Origin: Siphonodentalium dalli
Lineage: Eukaryota; Mollusca; Scaphopoda; Gadilida; Siphonodentaliidae
Direction: 5' to 3'
Length of the DNA: 64,000 bases
Assembly (NCBI GenBank): GCA_032622095.1
Contig: CP136067.1
Location: forward strand, 131,505,990 to 131,569,989
Positions 47,023 through 59,222 of this stretch are shown here, piece by piece. Position 1 is the stretch's first letter. Each line of letters starts with the position of its first letter. The notes beneath the pieces are model-generated. The model did not search any database. It saw only the letters and a list, made by a program, of their open reading frames with translations, and was not told the origin of the DNA. Both the position numbers and the translations under genes were made by a program.

Positions 47023-48330
47023 AAATATCTCAATGACTATCTTTGAGAAGCTCTTCAAAAACATTTTGATCTGACATTTGGAACTCCTTAGATAAAAACA
47101 ATGAACGAATGTAAATATAAACATAACTTCGAAAAGGGTCTAACAAGCCACATAAATATGCCTAGTTAATGTACTATCACTAAACATAAACGATATGGCA
47201 AACATAAAGAGAATAAAACAATCTTGCAATATAACACTTATAACATCAGTCTATCATATTTTTTATATACACGATCATACTAACTAGCTTTACCTTCTAA
47301 GATAGTCATCAGATCAACATATCACACACTATCGACCTATAATGTGGAGTAGGTACATAATGAGATTACTTGATTCTGAAATAAGCAGATAATAGACCCG
47401 TATCCGTTATATCGTTTTATGGCGCGGGCCGCATTGAAAACACCTGTTATTGTGCGTAAACATCAAACGTCGTGAGTTGGCCCTATTTGTGTCATTGTCC
47501 GCACACAATCTGCTTATAATCGCCTCATTGTGAGTCGATAATGTGACTAAAAACTATCATTTTCAGCTCGGTATCGACTAAAATTGAGGCGACTCTAAGC
47601 AGATTATCTATCTAAATCAAGGTTTTCGGGAGATCAGGCTGGATGAGAGAAGCACGTTATGTAACATAATGGCAATCGTTCAATTCAGTTGGACGTACAA
47701 CACTGCAACAACCGCGTTACACACGAAATTCGCTGCAGACACTACTAGTTTGTTTGTTCTCTAGAATATCCAATATTTTGATATCTCGTCTACGCATGAC
47801 GAGCGGAAGTGTTCGGAACAATATGCGCACATGCTTTGTGACGATCCAACCTATATTTGGAAGAGCTCCACATTATGTAGGAACAAGTGGTACTCTTTCA
47901 TTTTGGGTCTGCAGTTCGTGTTTTCTTTCTTCAGAAAAGCATGTGTGTCCATGTTATCGACCTTTGACAGCTGGTTTCCAAATGCCTTTGAACTGTACCC
48001 CCGTTTTCTAAGTTGAACTTTGAGCAACGCCTATGACGCTCTTAGAAGAGACACAAATATCAGACCAGTAGGTCGATGTCTCCACCGAACTCCGTATGTA
48101 ACGGTTGTTGCAGTGTTTGTGATATTTGAAATGGCCGTCAGTTAAAATTTCCAACAGTTGGAAAGCTTGTTGTATACCAGTTGGAATATGGGGGGATAAA
48201 ATTCCTCAAACTGCAAACAACTTGTTAAAAGGGGTGCAGTCGGAAATATCAAGGTTTACGCCCCCCCCCCCCCCCCCCCCCCATGAAATGTAGATTGCAC
48301 TACCATAGTTGCATACCATCTTACTTCTAG
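47023..48330. other. Rest of intron 7
   Basis: Contains the inverted relative (47465-47620) of the palindrome at 5385-5525, a C-homopolymer of about 23 at 48260-48282 and otherwise no supported feature up to the exon 8 acceptor. Confidence 0.5.
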
Positions 48331-48400
48331 CTGCTGGAGTACACACCCGACAAAAGGATACTTCTGGATTTTGAAAGGACCAATATCAGCAACGATCGTT
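48331..48400 (+). CDS. GPCR exon 8: ECL2 Cys-Trp and start of TM5
   Basis: 70 nt from acceptor ttacttctag to a GTGAGT donor at 48401. The first C completes the Tyr codon (TA from exon 7), then CWSTHP, Y-F-W-I-L-K-G-P and a hydrophobic ending ISATIV, matching the class B ECL2 CW and the W.I..P...S I..N approach to TM5. Ends in phase 0. I found no following exon in the rest of the window, so TM5-TM7 and the C-tail probably lie downstream. Confidence 0.92.
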
Positions 48401-49464
48401 GTGAGTATATACTTAATATCTATATCAGCAACGACGCTCGTGTATTTTATTTATGCCACAATGATTCATTTAGATTTTTTTATCACAGCCATTTGATATC
48501 CCCATCCAGATATTTCCTAGTTCATATAACAATAGCAATCTGCGTTGATTGATACGCAGGCAATTTTCTTCATATTTGATTGATTTCATAACTACTTCCC
48601 ATTTTAAAGGAATATGTAACAAAGCAAATATTTTGCTAACTAAGATGTAGTTCTATTTTGGGTATAACAGTTTAACCCATGAAATGACGTTTGAATATTT
48701 ACACCCAAAGTAGAAATGTATTCCCACAGTAGGGGTGACGAACAAAATGTGTGGTATACACAACCTAGCATAGACAATTATGGTGTAAATACATTCATTG
48801 ATCAATAACAAAATATTGTTTATTTGTATGCCACCTCATGTGTGGAGTCTCTGTGATAGCGTTCTTTGTGTTAAGAGGGAGGTAAAGTGGAAACATTTGA
48901 ATGGGGAATTCAGTGTTAATTTTTTAGAAAGTTTCAAGACTTATCTAGTGACAACGCGAAGCGGAATTTTTATTTTCATCCCAGGTTGGATAGTATTTGA
49001 CATTATTAAAAAGTAGGTCACCATTGTTTATCATTGTTTATAATATTTCCATCACATGTCACAAATCAAAACATAAAATGAAAATTACGCTTTGCGTTGT
49101 CACTAGATATGAAGACATGAAGTATTGTTTTAAGGTTTGTAAATATTGAGTGATATTATCTTGAAAATTAACACTGAATTCCCCATTATATGTTGCCACT
49201 TTACACCTCTTAATTCTGGAATCCGACGTGTATTTGCAGATAAATTTCGGCTTCTTCTGCAACATTATAAGAATACTATTCACAAAGCTACATGCAGTAA
49301 ATTCACCCGAAGCCAGAAAATACAGGTATAAGTAAGTATAGTTTGTCATTTGTTAGCATTCATTGAACATTGCATATGTTTGCCCTCAAGCCGTCTTGGT
49401 ATTTCTATGTTAACGCCTCTGAACGAGAAACATTAAACAACTTTATGTTAATCATTTATATGCT
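48401..49464. other. Start of intron 8, inverted repeat only
   Basis: gggaattcagtgttaatttt (48903) and its reverse form aaaattaacactgaattccc (49164) form a wide imperfect inverted repeat (about 48870-49200). No TM5 exon seen. Confidence 0.5.
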
Positions 49465-49682
49465 AAATACTCGTTTGCGGGTAATTGTTCATTAGGAAAT
49501 GTTCAGACAATACAAGGTCGTTTGTTGAACTTATTATCTGAACATTTCCCCAATAAATATAATCCCTTCTATACTTATCGTCTGCAGTTTTTTGTTATCA
49601 AGCCCTCGAGATGAATAATATACCATTCCAATGTATACTTTTACAACAGAGTGGGAGGATCCATTAAGCATGGAATGGGTTA
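49465..49682. mobile_element. MITE family PB-4, diverged copy
   Basis: attaggaaatgttcagacaa, gaacttattatctgaacatt and a right end gcatggaatgggtta correspond to copy 1; the ends have decayed. Confidence 0.5.
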
Positions 49683-49828
49683 GTGCGTACATGAATCTAA
49701 GAAGTCCCGATAACGTGCTACCTGAAGGCAGTTGTTCATTTGTAAAGGTGCGTTCATACTCTCGCAAATTAGCCAGACATTCTTTTGCAGGCATGCTGCA
49801 TAGAAAGCTACAAAGCCTGCAATGTGCC

Positions 49829-50034
49829 CAAGCCTTGAAATATTGAGCTTGTCATTTGCAGAATGAGGTCCACAGAGGGTGAATTTAGTGATGCTATCCG
49901 GCACAGCGGGCTAGCATCACCAAATTTACCCTCTGTTGTCCTCATTCTGCTTAGGCCTTAGCAGAATGAGGTTCACAGAGGGTGAATTTGGGAACCTCAT
50001 TCTGCAAATGACAGGCTCAATATTTCAAGGCTTG
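49829..50034. mobile_element. Foldback element with 8-bp TSD, copy 3
   Basis: TSD AATGTGCC at 49821-49828 and 50035-50042. Ends CAAGCCTTGAAATATTGAGC and inverse. The target duplication independently confirms the boundaries inferred at 38507-38744. Confidence 0.87.
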
Positions 50035-50214
50035 AATGTGCCAGAAACCGAATGATAAAATTGCTTACAATATGCTCGCTACATTTATGTCAGAAGTAAA
50101 AACTATGTATTACCACTAGTAGCGCTATTATCAAAATTAGAGTGTATATACATAACATGCAAATTTTGGGCAAGAATCAATCATACTAATATGTTATAGC
50201 AACGTGTTAGTAAC

Positions 50215-51195
50215 GCTGAATAGGTCACTCTCACCGGTTTTCTGTGATAAAGTTACCCAGGTTCCCGAAATTGTGATAAAGTTACCCAGGTTGGAGAGGA
50301 TTGTGATAAAGTTACCCAGGTTAATAACATTTCATGTTTAGCAACAAATTATTCATTTTTGCGATCAATATGACGAACTACAGTACTAATATGTCTTAAT
50401 TTATGCTTAATAAGGGCTATTACTTGCCAAAACTGAACAATATTTCCCTGTGTCACTTTTAAATCGAGTTGATATTGTGAGATTTGCTTTATCACAATTC
50501 TCTCCAACCAGGGGCCTGTACTATATATTTACAATTGCCGTGTTTGAACAGGTGTACAAGGTTATGGGAGGTACACAGGAGGCGTGAAGTGCAATATACC
50601 ACTGTATTGTAATAGAGTAGATTATACGCGTGTGCTCATTGCTGATGGGTGATTTGGTTTGATCAGAATGGTATTCAATATAATACTCCAGCGATTTTGC
50701 ATGACAACCCAACTAGAAATTGAAATACATCTTAAAACTTGAATTGTTGGAACAGACGATAACCATTGATGACATAATTATAACACAATGCACGAGCGGT
50801 TGCGGCGTACTCACTGAGCGATTATTTAAAGGATACCGATTACCCCACTAATACAATTGAACACGGATTACCCATGCACTAGCGATAACATATCAATGAG
50901 TGTCTCCGAGGAATATTTTTTTTCATTGGTCAATCAAGTCACATGTGGTAAACCTATTATTTTATTGGTCACCGTGCATGTAAACGAGGCGTTGCAAGAA
51001 GTCGCCTTTTCACTGTAAGAATAAGAGTGGATGTCTATGGTAATCGACACCTTCTGTGTGCCCCACATAACCTTGTACACATGTTCAAACACGGCAATTG
51101 TAAATCTATAGTACAGGCCCCAGGGTAACTTTATCACAAACTTAGGAACCTGGGTAACTTTATCACAGAAAACCGGTGAGAGTGACCTATTCAGC
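50215..51195. mobile_element. Long-arm foldback element with 9-bp TSD (Mutator-like)
   Basis: TSD GTTAGTAAC at 50206-50214 and 51196-51204. Ends GCTGAATAGGTCACTCTCAC and exact inverse, followed by gataaagttacccagg repeated three times at left and twice (inverted) at right. A second pair of arms (acaattgccgtgtttgaaca, 50528 and 51090) lies inside. A 9-bp TSD with long arms fits Mutator-like elements. No transposase. Confidence 0.78.
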
Positions 51196-51245
51196 GTTAG
51201 TAACACTGTTACATGTGGAACTACCGAAAGTTCACTATTCCCGTT

Positions 51246-51793
51246 GTTAGGGCCGGTTTACATTGCTGTAGATCTGTATACAGTTCTACACGCATACTAG
51301 TGCAAACGGTTGATATAGAAATGCACACAGAAAGAAAACGGTATTCGTTCGTGTGAGAAACAATCGTATCCGTTATACATCAATTCAACCCATGTATTTC
51401 ACACTGTGTAAGCGAGAACCTGTGTGCTGGTGCATGTGGTGACAAAGTACTTAAAGTAAAGTTTTTACTATATACAGTATATCTTATTAATATTTGTTCT
51501 TCTTGGAGTTTGGTAATACCTTAGTACATTTAGTGAACAACCGGGCGACCGCAAAAGCATAACATATAACCATTATCAACTGGTGTAAGAATAAACTGCT
51601 TTGGTCTGCTGATAGTTGATTCATTTTGTTGTTGTCTGGCCTGAACTGACACGACTCATAGTGAATTGTCAATTAGCAGAGTACTGATGAGCGCGCGTTC
51701 ACTATCAGTAATCATGTTGTTATCACAGCAATCTGCGACACGTGACTTCACACAGATCTGTATACAGATCTACAGCAATGTAAACACACCTTA
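51246..51793. mobile_element. Foldback element
   Basis: gtttacattgctgtagatct at 51254 and agatctacagcaatgtaaac at 51766 as inverted ends; no certain TSD. Confidence 0.6.
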
Positions 51794-52220
51794 GCTTTGG
51801 TAAATTAGCATCTTATATGCATTTTGCCGTTAATATTCTGGCACCATGGGGTGTTCTATGACAACATGCCTGCACAAAATGTCGTGCAAACTCGCCACTG
51901 TATGAACGTACCCTGAGTGTCTTATGCTGTACTAGAATAGAATAGTTTAGACCATATATTGTGATACACACTATAGTGAGAATCTGATGCGCACTGCACC
52001 TATCTGTGTCATGTTTGCCGCGCTGTGCTTAAAATGTGACATTTCAGACTGTTTAGATGTAAATGTAATTGGTTATGCTTGGTCAAGTTCGATTACACAC
52101 ATATTTGATATTGATATCTATTCGGCGGACATAGAAAATTATTTGGCATTATCTGTCAAATGGAATATTTCACTTGCCGGACCAAATTCACAGGTACCCT
52201 GGTGCGAGAACCCCCACATG

Positions 52221-52580
52221 CAAGCCTGTGTGTAGTGTGCCTGTCATTTGCAGAACGATGTCCCCAGAGGGTGAATTTATTGACGCTATCCCGCATAGCG
52301 GTCTAACATCAATAAATTCACCCTCTGGGGACCTCATTCTTCTTAGGCCTCATTTTCTCTGGAAAGTTTCTTTATTATATAATTTCCATAGAAACTTCTT
52401 CACATAGATTATATTCACCATTTGGGAACCTCAATCTGAGTCTATGTCTTCCATAGCAGATGAGGCCATGCAGAATGAGGTCCCCAGAGGGTGAATTGGA
52501 TATGATAGCCCGCTATGCGGGATAGCGTCACTAAATTCACCCTCTGGGGACCTCATTCTGCAAATGACAAGCACACGTAA
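52221..52580. mobile_element. Foldback family, long form, copy 4
   Basis: CAAGCCTGTGTGTAGTGTGC start, two palindromes of tgaggtccccagagggtgaa joined by the ttaggcctcattttctctgg spacer. The right end breaks off after gcaaatgacaagcacac. Confidence 0.65.
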
Positions 52581-52920
52581 CATATTACCTACATTATATG
52601 GTATTTTGTTCAGTAATAAAAGTTAGAGTGTGGACAAAAAAGAAAACGAAATCAATTTCTGTTGCTAGAAACTTGTTAATCACTAATTCCAACTAAACAT
52701 TATTGTTAAACGTGTTTGCGCTATCTCACACTTTCTATTATTTATATAGTTATAACAATAATTTTGAGTTGGAGTTGAGACAAAGAAAGTGCATCTTTGC
52801 AATGCGAAATCTCAACATAATTATACAGTCAACAAAGAAATATTAGCTACCATGGGGATTTAATCTCCATATCTGGTTGAACAATACCACGTTTTGCACA
52901 GTCTCTTTGAAAGGCCGACG

Positions 52921-53300
52921 AAAATCCTATATCGGATGTACGTCTCCATAACACTCAAATTAAAATCCTATATCGGATGTACGTCTCCATAACACTCAAA
53001 TTAAAATCCTATATGGGATGTACGTCTCCATGACACTCAAATTAAAATCCTATATCGGATGGATGTACGTCTCCATAACACTCAAATTAAAATCCTATAT
53101 CGGATGTACGTCTCCATAACACTCAAATTAAAATCCTATATGGGATGTACGTCTCCATGACACTCAAATTAAAATCCTATATCGGATGTACGTCTCCATA
53201 ACACTCAAATTAAAATCCTATATGGGATGTACGTCTCCACAACACTCAAATTAAAATCCTATATCGGATGTACGTCTCCATAACACTCAAATTAAAATTA
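52921..53300. repeat. 41-bp tandem array, about nine copies
   Basis: Unit aaaatcctatatcggatgta + cgtctccataacactcaaatt. One unit carries a 4-bp ggat insertion, and alternate units share the tggg variant with catgac, suggesting two-unit duplication. It starts beside gtctctttgaaaggccgacg, a sequence also in the foldback at 16833. Confidence 0.93.
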
Positions 53301-53392
53301 GGTTGTGCTTTGAAGGGTTCCCTCCATTTCATTGGAGAGTGGCGCAGATTACGCCCGATGTCATTGTTTATGCGGGCAATTCTTCAAGGAGT

Positions 53393-53923
53393 GTCCACTT
53401 ATAAATGGACAATCGGTACCTAAAATGGTCATTAATAAATGGACAATCCAACCACGCGTGGCGCGCGAGCTTGGGATTGTCCACTAAATGAAGACATGTT
53501 TTGCTAATCCTGCATGTTAGCTTCATATTTAATATTAAGGGCAATAACTCTATAAATAATATTAATTTGCTAAATAACGGTGATTTGTATGAGAAGAAGT
53601 GTTTTTGACGAAATAACGGAGATATTTGAAGAAGAGTTGTTGACGAAATAACGGAAATATTCGAAGAAGTGTTTTTAAAGAGTTGATCTGTTGTGGTGTT
53701 GCAAATTTCTCACACAAATTTCCGTCATTTTAGTAAAGGTACATTCTTTATAGAGTTATATTACCCTTCAGATTTAATATGAAGCTAACATGCACGATTA
53801 TCTATATATGTCGTGATTTAGTGGACAATCCCAAGCTCGCGTGCCACGCGTGGTCGGATTGTCCATTTATTAACGACCATTTTAGGTACCGATTGTCCAT
53901 TTATAAGTGGACAATCTTATGCG
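53393..53923. mobile_element. Long-arm foldback element
   Basis: Arms of about 190 bp: tccacttataaatggacaat, ggtacctaaaatggtc, accacgcgtgg, agcttgggattgtcc and gcatgttagcttcatattta mirrored on the right. Interior has gacgaaataacgg-tatttgaagaag duplicated. Related text at 15680-15850. Confidence 0.8.
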
Positions 53924-54145
53924 CATTAGGTGTGTTTATGGTATAACAGATCGCTTTGCAGAACTGAGGTCAATGACGCGTTGACAATTTTCCCACGCAT
54001 TGTCAAACTCAACTATTGTTGGAAATCTGAATACAGGTGATATATCCATAATTCATTTTACTCATCGCAATATAGGAGACATCATCTTCGAGTTTTTATC
54101 AGTCAACGATATTCATTTCGCATCTTGTTGTATTTATAACTATTT

Positions 54146-54393
54146 TTAACCCTTTGAGTGCCAGGTAGATTTTTGTATCAACCCATATACCCTGTGCCAA
54201 TGCATTCTCTTATATATGCGAGTCGACCATAGGTCGGCTCGCATATATAAGAGAATGCATTGGCCTAACAATTTTTTATTTTATTTTTGTCACAATTTTT
54301 TACAATTTTACAATTTTATTCTTATATTCTTTAACATACTTATTTTGTAGGTTTAGGGCCGATTAGATCGGGCTCTGGCACTTAAAGGGTTAA
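54146..54393. mobile_element. MITE family PB-2, copy D
   Basis: TTAACCCTTTGAGTGCCAGG at left, tggcacttaaagggTTAA at right, hairpin 54198-54264, inverted relative to copy A. Confidence 0.85.
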
Positions 54394-55086
54394 ATACTAC
54401 GATTCTCACAAACATTGACTACGCCAGGAATGCACTCCATATTTGGAAACAATGTATTACGTCATGTTTGGGAATCCCGCGAGATCATAAGAATGAATTA
54501 TAATGGACAGTTATAGAGACATACATCCGTTAGGATATTCGTCGGCTGTTCAAACAGACTGAGATTTGCAATACAACATGCAGCTACTCCAAACTGCTAT
54601 CCCCGCATTTCGAGCTCAACGGTCAAACTCCGTGCAGCGCCCTCTACGTTATCACTGCGATATAACACTGCCACAAGGATGGTACTTCTCGGACCGAAAC
54701 ATCTATTATTACATATCGTCGGAACTATATGTAGTCACCTATTATCTTATTTTTACCACCAACAGTTTGCAATAATGGTAATTCTTTCGGTTTTGATAAG
54801 AACAATATGAACTGAGGCTGACATATACAATTTTAATCCTAAAACGTAAGAACTAAGAACACGTAAGAAATCCTTACCAAATATCCTTATGTCAGTGGTA
54901 TCTCAGCGGAGTTTGCTCAACGGTGTTATTCCATGTATGTACCGGGCAGAGGGTTTACCTCTGTTGCAATGCGAGGTTGCACAGTGAAACTTCCACAAAG
55001 ACTTATTTCTTACCTCCATATGATCTGTTATCTGCATTCTTCGTCCCCTGTCTCTATTTACTTTACACTCCGCTGTCGTGTATCAC
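54394..55086. other. Interval without recognised features
   Basis: Small ORFs (for example 54566-54775 and 54923-55168) show no motif or splice support. Confidence 0.4.
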
Positions 55087-55581
55087 CCCTGGTAAAGTGG
55101 TCCTGCTAATGTGCTATGATGCGGTTGAGTCCTGCCGAATTGCTATAATGATGTTTAGGGCAAACTGATGCTGTTAACAAAAAGTACCGTTATTTTTTTT
55201 CAATTTGTCTTTTTCGCAGTGTTCCGATAATCTGAACATATACAGGAAACGCTATTAAGCGTATCAAACATTCAAAAACATATTTATTGCGAAGTATTTT
55301 TAATACTGGTTGTATTAGTTGTTAAAAATCGACTATAATCAAGATGGTTATTCATGTAGTTTTAGAAACACCAGCGCAGCCGTTATTATATTTTTCAAAA
55401 ATATATTTGTTCTTGAATGTTTCATTCGCCCACTGTTTTTTCTCTCAAATCGCTCGGATTGCCAAACATCGCGAAAATAACAGTACTTTTTAGTAACGGC
55501 ATCAGTTTGCCCTACCCGCGTCATACCAATTCAGCCGGACCACCAGCATCATAGAATATTAGCAGGACCACTTGACCAGGG
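55087..55581. mobile_element. Foldback element
   Basis: Ends CCCTGGTAAAGTGGTCCTGC and GCAGGACCACTTGACCAGGG, continuing inward with gggcaaactgatg and its complement; no clean TSD. Confidence 0.7.
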
Positions 55582-56557
55582 ATGTGTATGTCTTTCGTTT
55601 TTTCTTCTATTCTTCTTCCCTCGTATGTCTTTACTTTTCTCCACCCCCTATATTGTTATATATCTCTTTCTCGTTCTTTTCACCTGCCAATTTTGTTTAA
55701 CCACTCAAGTTTACAGGCTTTTCAGAGTGAGTTACATTTCCTTTGCACCATGAGATTGCATGATAATCATTGCCTCCTTTGCCAGCGGATTTCGTTTGAG
55801 TATAGGGTTGCAGTCTTATATATCCCGATAAGAAGGCGCCCCATTTGTGATTTCTCTAGACAATCTCGATTACAATCTATCAATTTGAAGGAAATAATTA
55901 TCCTTGAAAACCAATGTATGATAGAGTACTATAGCAACACCTGTTTTTACCCTCAAAATATGAGAGATATGTTCTAATTGTGTGTAAAAGGGGTTTAAAA
56001 ATTAAGAACAAGTGTTTTGACATAGGTCGATAGAGAGTTGAATGGGTAATATTTGCAAAAACACACTACCGTATCAAGATTTGAAGCAATCTAGTGTATA
56101 TACATGTATGCGCGCTGTCTACCATCTGAAATCCTCATCTGTCTGCGAGAAAATGAATCAAATATTTTTCATTGCATATATTTTTTTATTTTATTTTTTT
56201 TTGGAAGCCTTTGCAGAACTATTGGAGGAAAAAATCGCAATAAAACAATAAAATGTCTGAAAAGATGAATCAGTATTGAGTATTTAGGTCTGCCAGATTA
56301 TTGTAAACGTGATCTAATACTATTTATGTCGGGTTATTTGTTTTGGTCCTTCACAAGATAAACAAAATAGTTCTGCAAATGGCCACCAAAAAAAAATAAA
56401 TATGCAATGACATATATTTGATTTATTTTCTCACGGGGATATAATTGATTTCGTATTGTCAAAATTAACTATTATAATTGGATAAAACTATACCTGTTCT
56501 ATTCAGGATGTACGTTATCGTTGGCCTCTCTGACTTTGTCTCTCTCTTTCTAGTGTG
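55582..56557. other. Interval without recognised features
   Basis: A 131-codon ORF (55582-55977) overlaps pyrimidine-rich sequence and has no recognisable domain. Confidence 0.4.
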
Positions 56558-56570
56558 CTAGGTATGGTGT

Positions 56571-57085
56571 GGATCATGCCATGAATCACTACTCAGGCTA
56601 GCGCCCGTAGAGATGATATTACACCAGTACAAAACCTTGGAACTTTTTAAAGTTTTGACAGGGAACCTTATAAAGTCAAAATAATAACGTGGGGAATATA
56701 TTTCTTAGTTAGTATATGTTCCTTAATAGTGTACTTCACTGTTCAGTCAAGGTCCAAACTCGAAATTTCACAATTTAAGTGACTTTGTGAGCAATTTTGC
56801 TTTGCGTTTCTTACAATTGTGGAATTTTTCCTGGGTAATTAATTGAATGTTTATTGCGATATCGGTTCTCAAAAGTCACAGAAAAGCATGCAATTTCGAG
56901 TTGGGACCTTCACATATAGTGAAGTACACTATTAAGGAACAGATCATCATTAAGAAATATATTCCCCGCGTTATTTTTTCGACTTTATAAGGTTCCCTGT
57001 CAAAACTTCAATAAGTTCCCAGGTTTTGTTCTGGTGGAATAATATCTCTACGAGCGTCAGACAGAGTAGAGATTCATGGCATGAT
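56571..57085. mobile_element. Long-arm foldback element flanked by a 13-bp direct repeat
   Basis: CTAGGTATGGTGT at 56558-56570 and 57086-57098. Arms of about 200 bp: atcatgccatgaat, accttataaagtc, ggaatatatttctta, agtgtacttcact and their complements. A relic of the same arm is at 18215-18460. Confidence 0.75.
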
Positions 57086-57209
57086 CTAGGTATGGTGTTC
57101 ACTTATCTTGGCAGTAGTGCTACCTGATAGGTCACCCACTTACCCTATACTGGTTACATAAAAACACTTTTACTTCAGGTAAACATGCGTGTGCAGATAA
57201 GTAGTGTGT

Positions 57210-58006
57210 CTAGTCCCAGTATGCTGGTACGTAAACCAGCTAAGATATTGGGATAGACAGATGCTGTGTTTACGTCCCAAAACGCCCCGATAACCTTTCT
57301 ATGACAGCGTTTACGCACTAATCACCAGCTCACATAAAACCACAAATAAATACAACTGCGACAATAAACGGGTTTTTTTCCGTAGAAGACATATTTGTTC
57401 TGAACACCACATCAATTGTTAATTGAAAGCGGTAATTTAATTTGAAACAAAATATTATCGCAATGTTTACATATTTTTAAAAGTATGCGAACTCAATTGA
57501 CCTCACGAAGTGACATTGGCATATTCCGGCTCTGGTAAGGTGAACATAAACAACCCCACTAAAAAGTAATATAGGATCACTTAAAAATAAACACATACTA
57601 GTGATAGAATATATTAACAGGGCACGATGATTGAATAAGGGTGCACTCGATTCTGATTGTTGTACTCGATTGACGACACAGAAGCCGGCTTAGCCGAGTA
57701 CGTTACGGAACACTTCGGCTTTCAGTTAAAACGTAAACTGATGTTAGTCCTAATAAACCAGAATATTCTATGTGTAATTTAACATCAAGGTTAGATTTTT
57801 ATACACCATTATGACCATAAGATGTAAATCTTTATATAGCATCAGGTATTGATTTGTTGGGTAACATCGAGTAAAAGAGCCGACCAATCCCGTCACCACG
57901 TGTGGGCGTAAGATCCGCTATAGAAACGCTATCGGGCGTTCTGGGACGTAAACACAGCTATCCCAGTATCTTAGCTGGTTTACGTACCAACAGACTGGGA
58001 CTATAG
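57210..58006. mobile_element. Foldback element, possible TA target
   Basis: Arms of about 95 bp (tagtcccag, ggtacgtaaaccagctaaga, gtgtttacgtccca, cgataacc) mirrored at 57905-58004. Both ends read TA/GTCCCAG, compatible with a TA target. Confidence 0.7.
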
Positions 58007-59222
58007 TTTGTCATGCGTTCATTATTCGCTTTCATCCAATCCCATTATAACAATGTCACCGCATGCTTTTACTTTAGTAAACAACTCATGCAGGTCTGAG
58101 AATGTGGTGCCGGGCAATCGAGAATGAATTATGAGAATGTGCAGGGTATCGTCACTAAATTCACCATTTGGAACCTTATTACGCGCGCTCCGCGCGTATA
58201 CTAATGTAGAGATTCTTATTTCGCCTGGTCGCATGGGTGATTTATTTATAGAATGGGAATTTTTGGGAGGATTAAATGTCGAACTGCGAACGGAGGCCGA
58301 GTCAGGTAAAAGGTGTAGTTGGGAATTTCAATTTCGTTTATTGTCGTTAACATTATGTCAATAATGTTGATTTTTAGTTTGTGATAAGCTATATGCCAAT
58401 TACAAATAAAAGATATGAAAAAGATAATTTGTAAGTCTTATATTTCAACTTTTATAGACATTTTTCGTTCTGCAGCCCATTGGGATTTGTGGTCGGCGAC
58501 AGCCGAGTCGGCCGCCGGTTCGTTAATTAGGTGCTGGTTGTTATTGTTATTTTTACGGAATTCTAAGTTGGTCATTCGCAAAACCAATATATTTTATATT
58601 CTATAATTACAATCATGGGTATATAATATATGATCTTGAGCGCGTTACCATTTCTGACATTTGTTTTCTTGTTCTGCAAATGTCCGGTACCATATTCTAT
58701 GTCCTGAAACCATGCATGCACTTATTTGTCCACCCAAATATATATATATGCATGGATGTGCACACACTGTGTAATTTGCATTGGTAATGGTGAAACAATT
58801 TGCCACCGCAGAGTTCAACAATGTCCAAGAATATAGCAATAGATTATGTGTAGATATGTAGTAAATACAATGCCACATCGACCAACTGCTATGAGACATC
58901 AGTGACATGCGCAATAACGTTACGGAGGTCAAGTGACCAATTTTGGTGAGCATTTCCATTCAAATCTCCGCAGCATAAGTTACAGTTGCAAATATTTATG
59001 TGTGTGATTTTGTGCATTATTGACAACACTACATTTTTACCTGTTGGGTCGGCTTGGAATTTGTTCATTAGAATGTTGGTGTATTTATTTGTGAATTGTA
59101 TATTGATTTATCAACACTATAGGTCAAGTGTTGTAATTCCAGAAAAAAAATCACAAATATAAATTTATGGAACAAAATGGAAATTTATCAAACGCCAACC
59201 GTCAGTTACATGTTATGTCTGT
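58007..59222. other. Interval without recognised features
   Basis: Small foldback scraps (caccatttggaac near 58160); no supported gene. Confidence 0.4.

Larger units (their letters stand above)
6636..48400 (+). other. Partial class B1 (secretin-family) GPCR gene, eight exons
   Basis: Seven-transmembrane peptide-hormone receptor of the plasma membrane, assembled here by eye from eight exons with canonical splice sites and matching phases (903 nt, 301 codons, no internal stop). Seen: six ectodomain cysteines, the FD...CW and CP signatures, the A-R-C...G-W motif, TM1 to TM4, RNxIHxNLF in TM2, EGLYL in TM3 and the CW of ECL2. Established: these are diagnostic of secretin-family receptors, which usually couple to Gs. 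From memory, the TM3-ECL2 region looks closest to PTH-receptor or glucagon-receptor types, but I cannot settle the subfamily. The signal peptide and TM5 to the C-tail are missing, so the transcript extends beyond this window at both ends. Introns: 4.7, 14.6, 1.8, 9.8, 3.8, 2.7 and 3.5 kb. Confidence 0.93.

Noticed and set aside
46303-47124. 273-codon minus-strand ORF
   Set aside because: Product of the 32-bp array cycling through three frames; its sequence is the antisense of the exon 7 donor repeat.
47754-48016. Overlapping 85- and 61-codon ORFs before exon 8
   Set aside because: Lie within intron 7; no recognisable domain, and no phase-compatible splice sites linking them to the receptor.
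51987-52235. 82-codon ORF considered as a TM5 exon
   Set aside because: Lacks the expected N-F and I-V-R-x-L...K-L pattern and a suitable acceptor.
55582-55977. 131-codon ORF
   Set aside because: Pyrimidine-rich chance ORF next to a foldback element, no domain or splice evidence.
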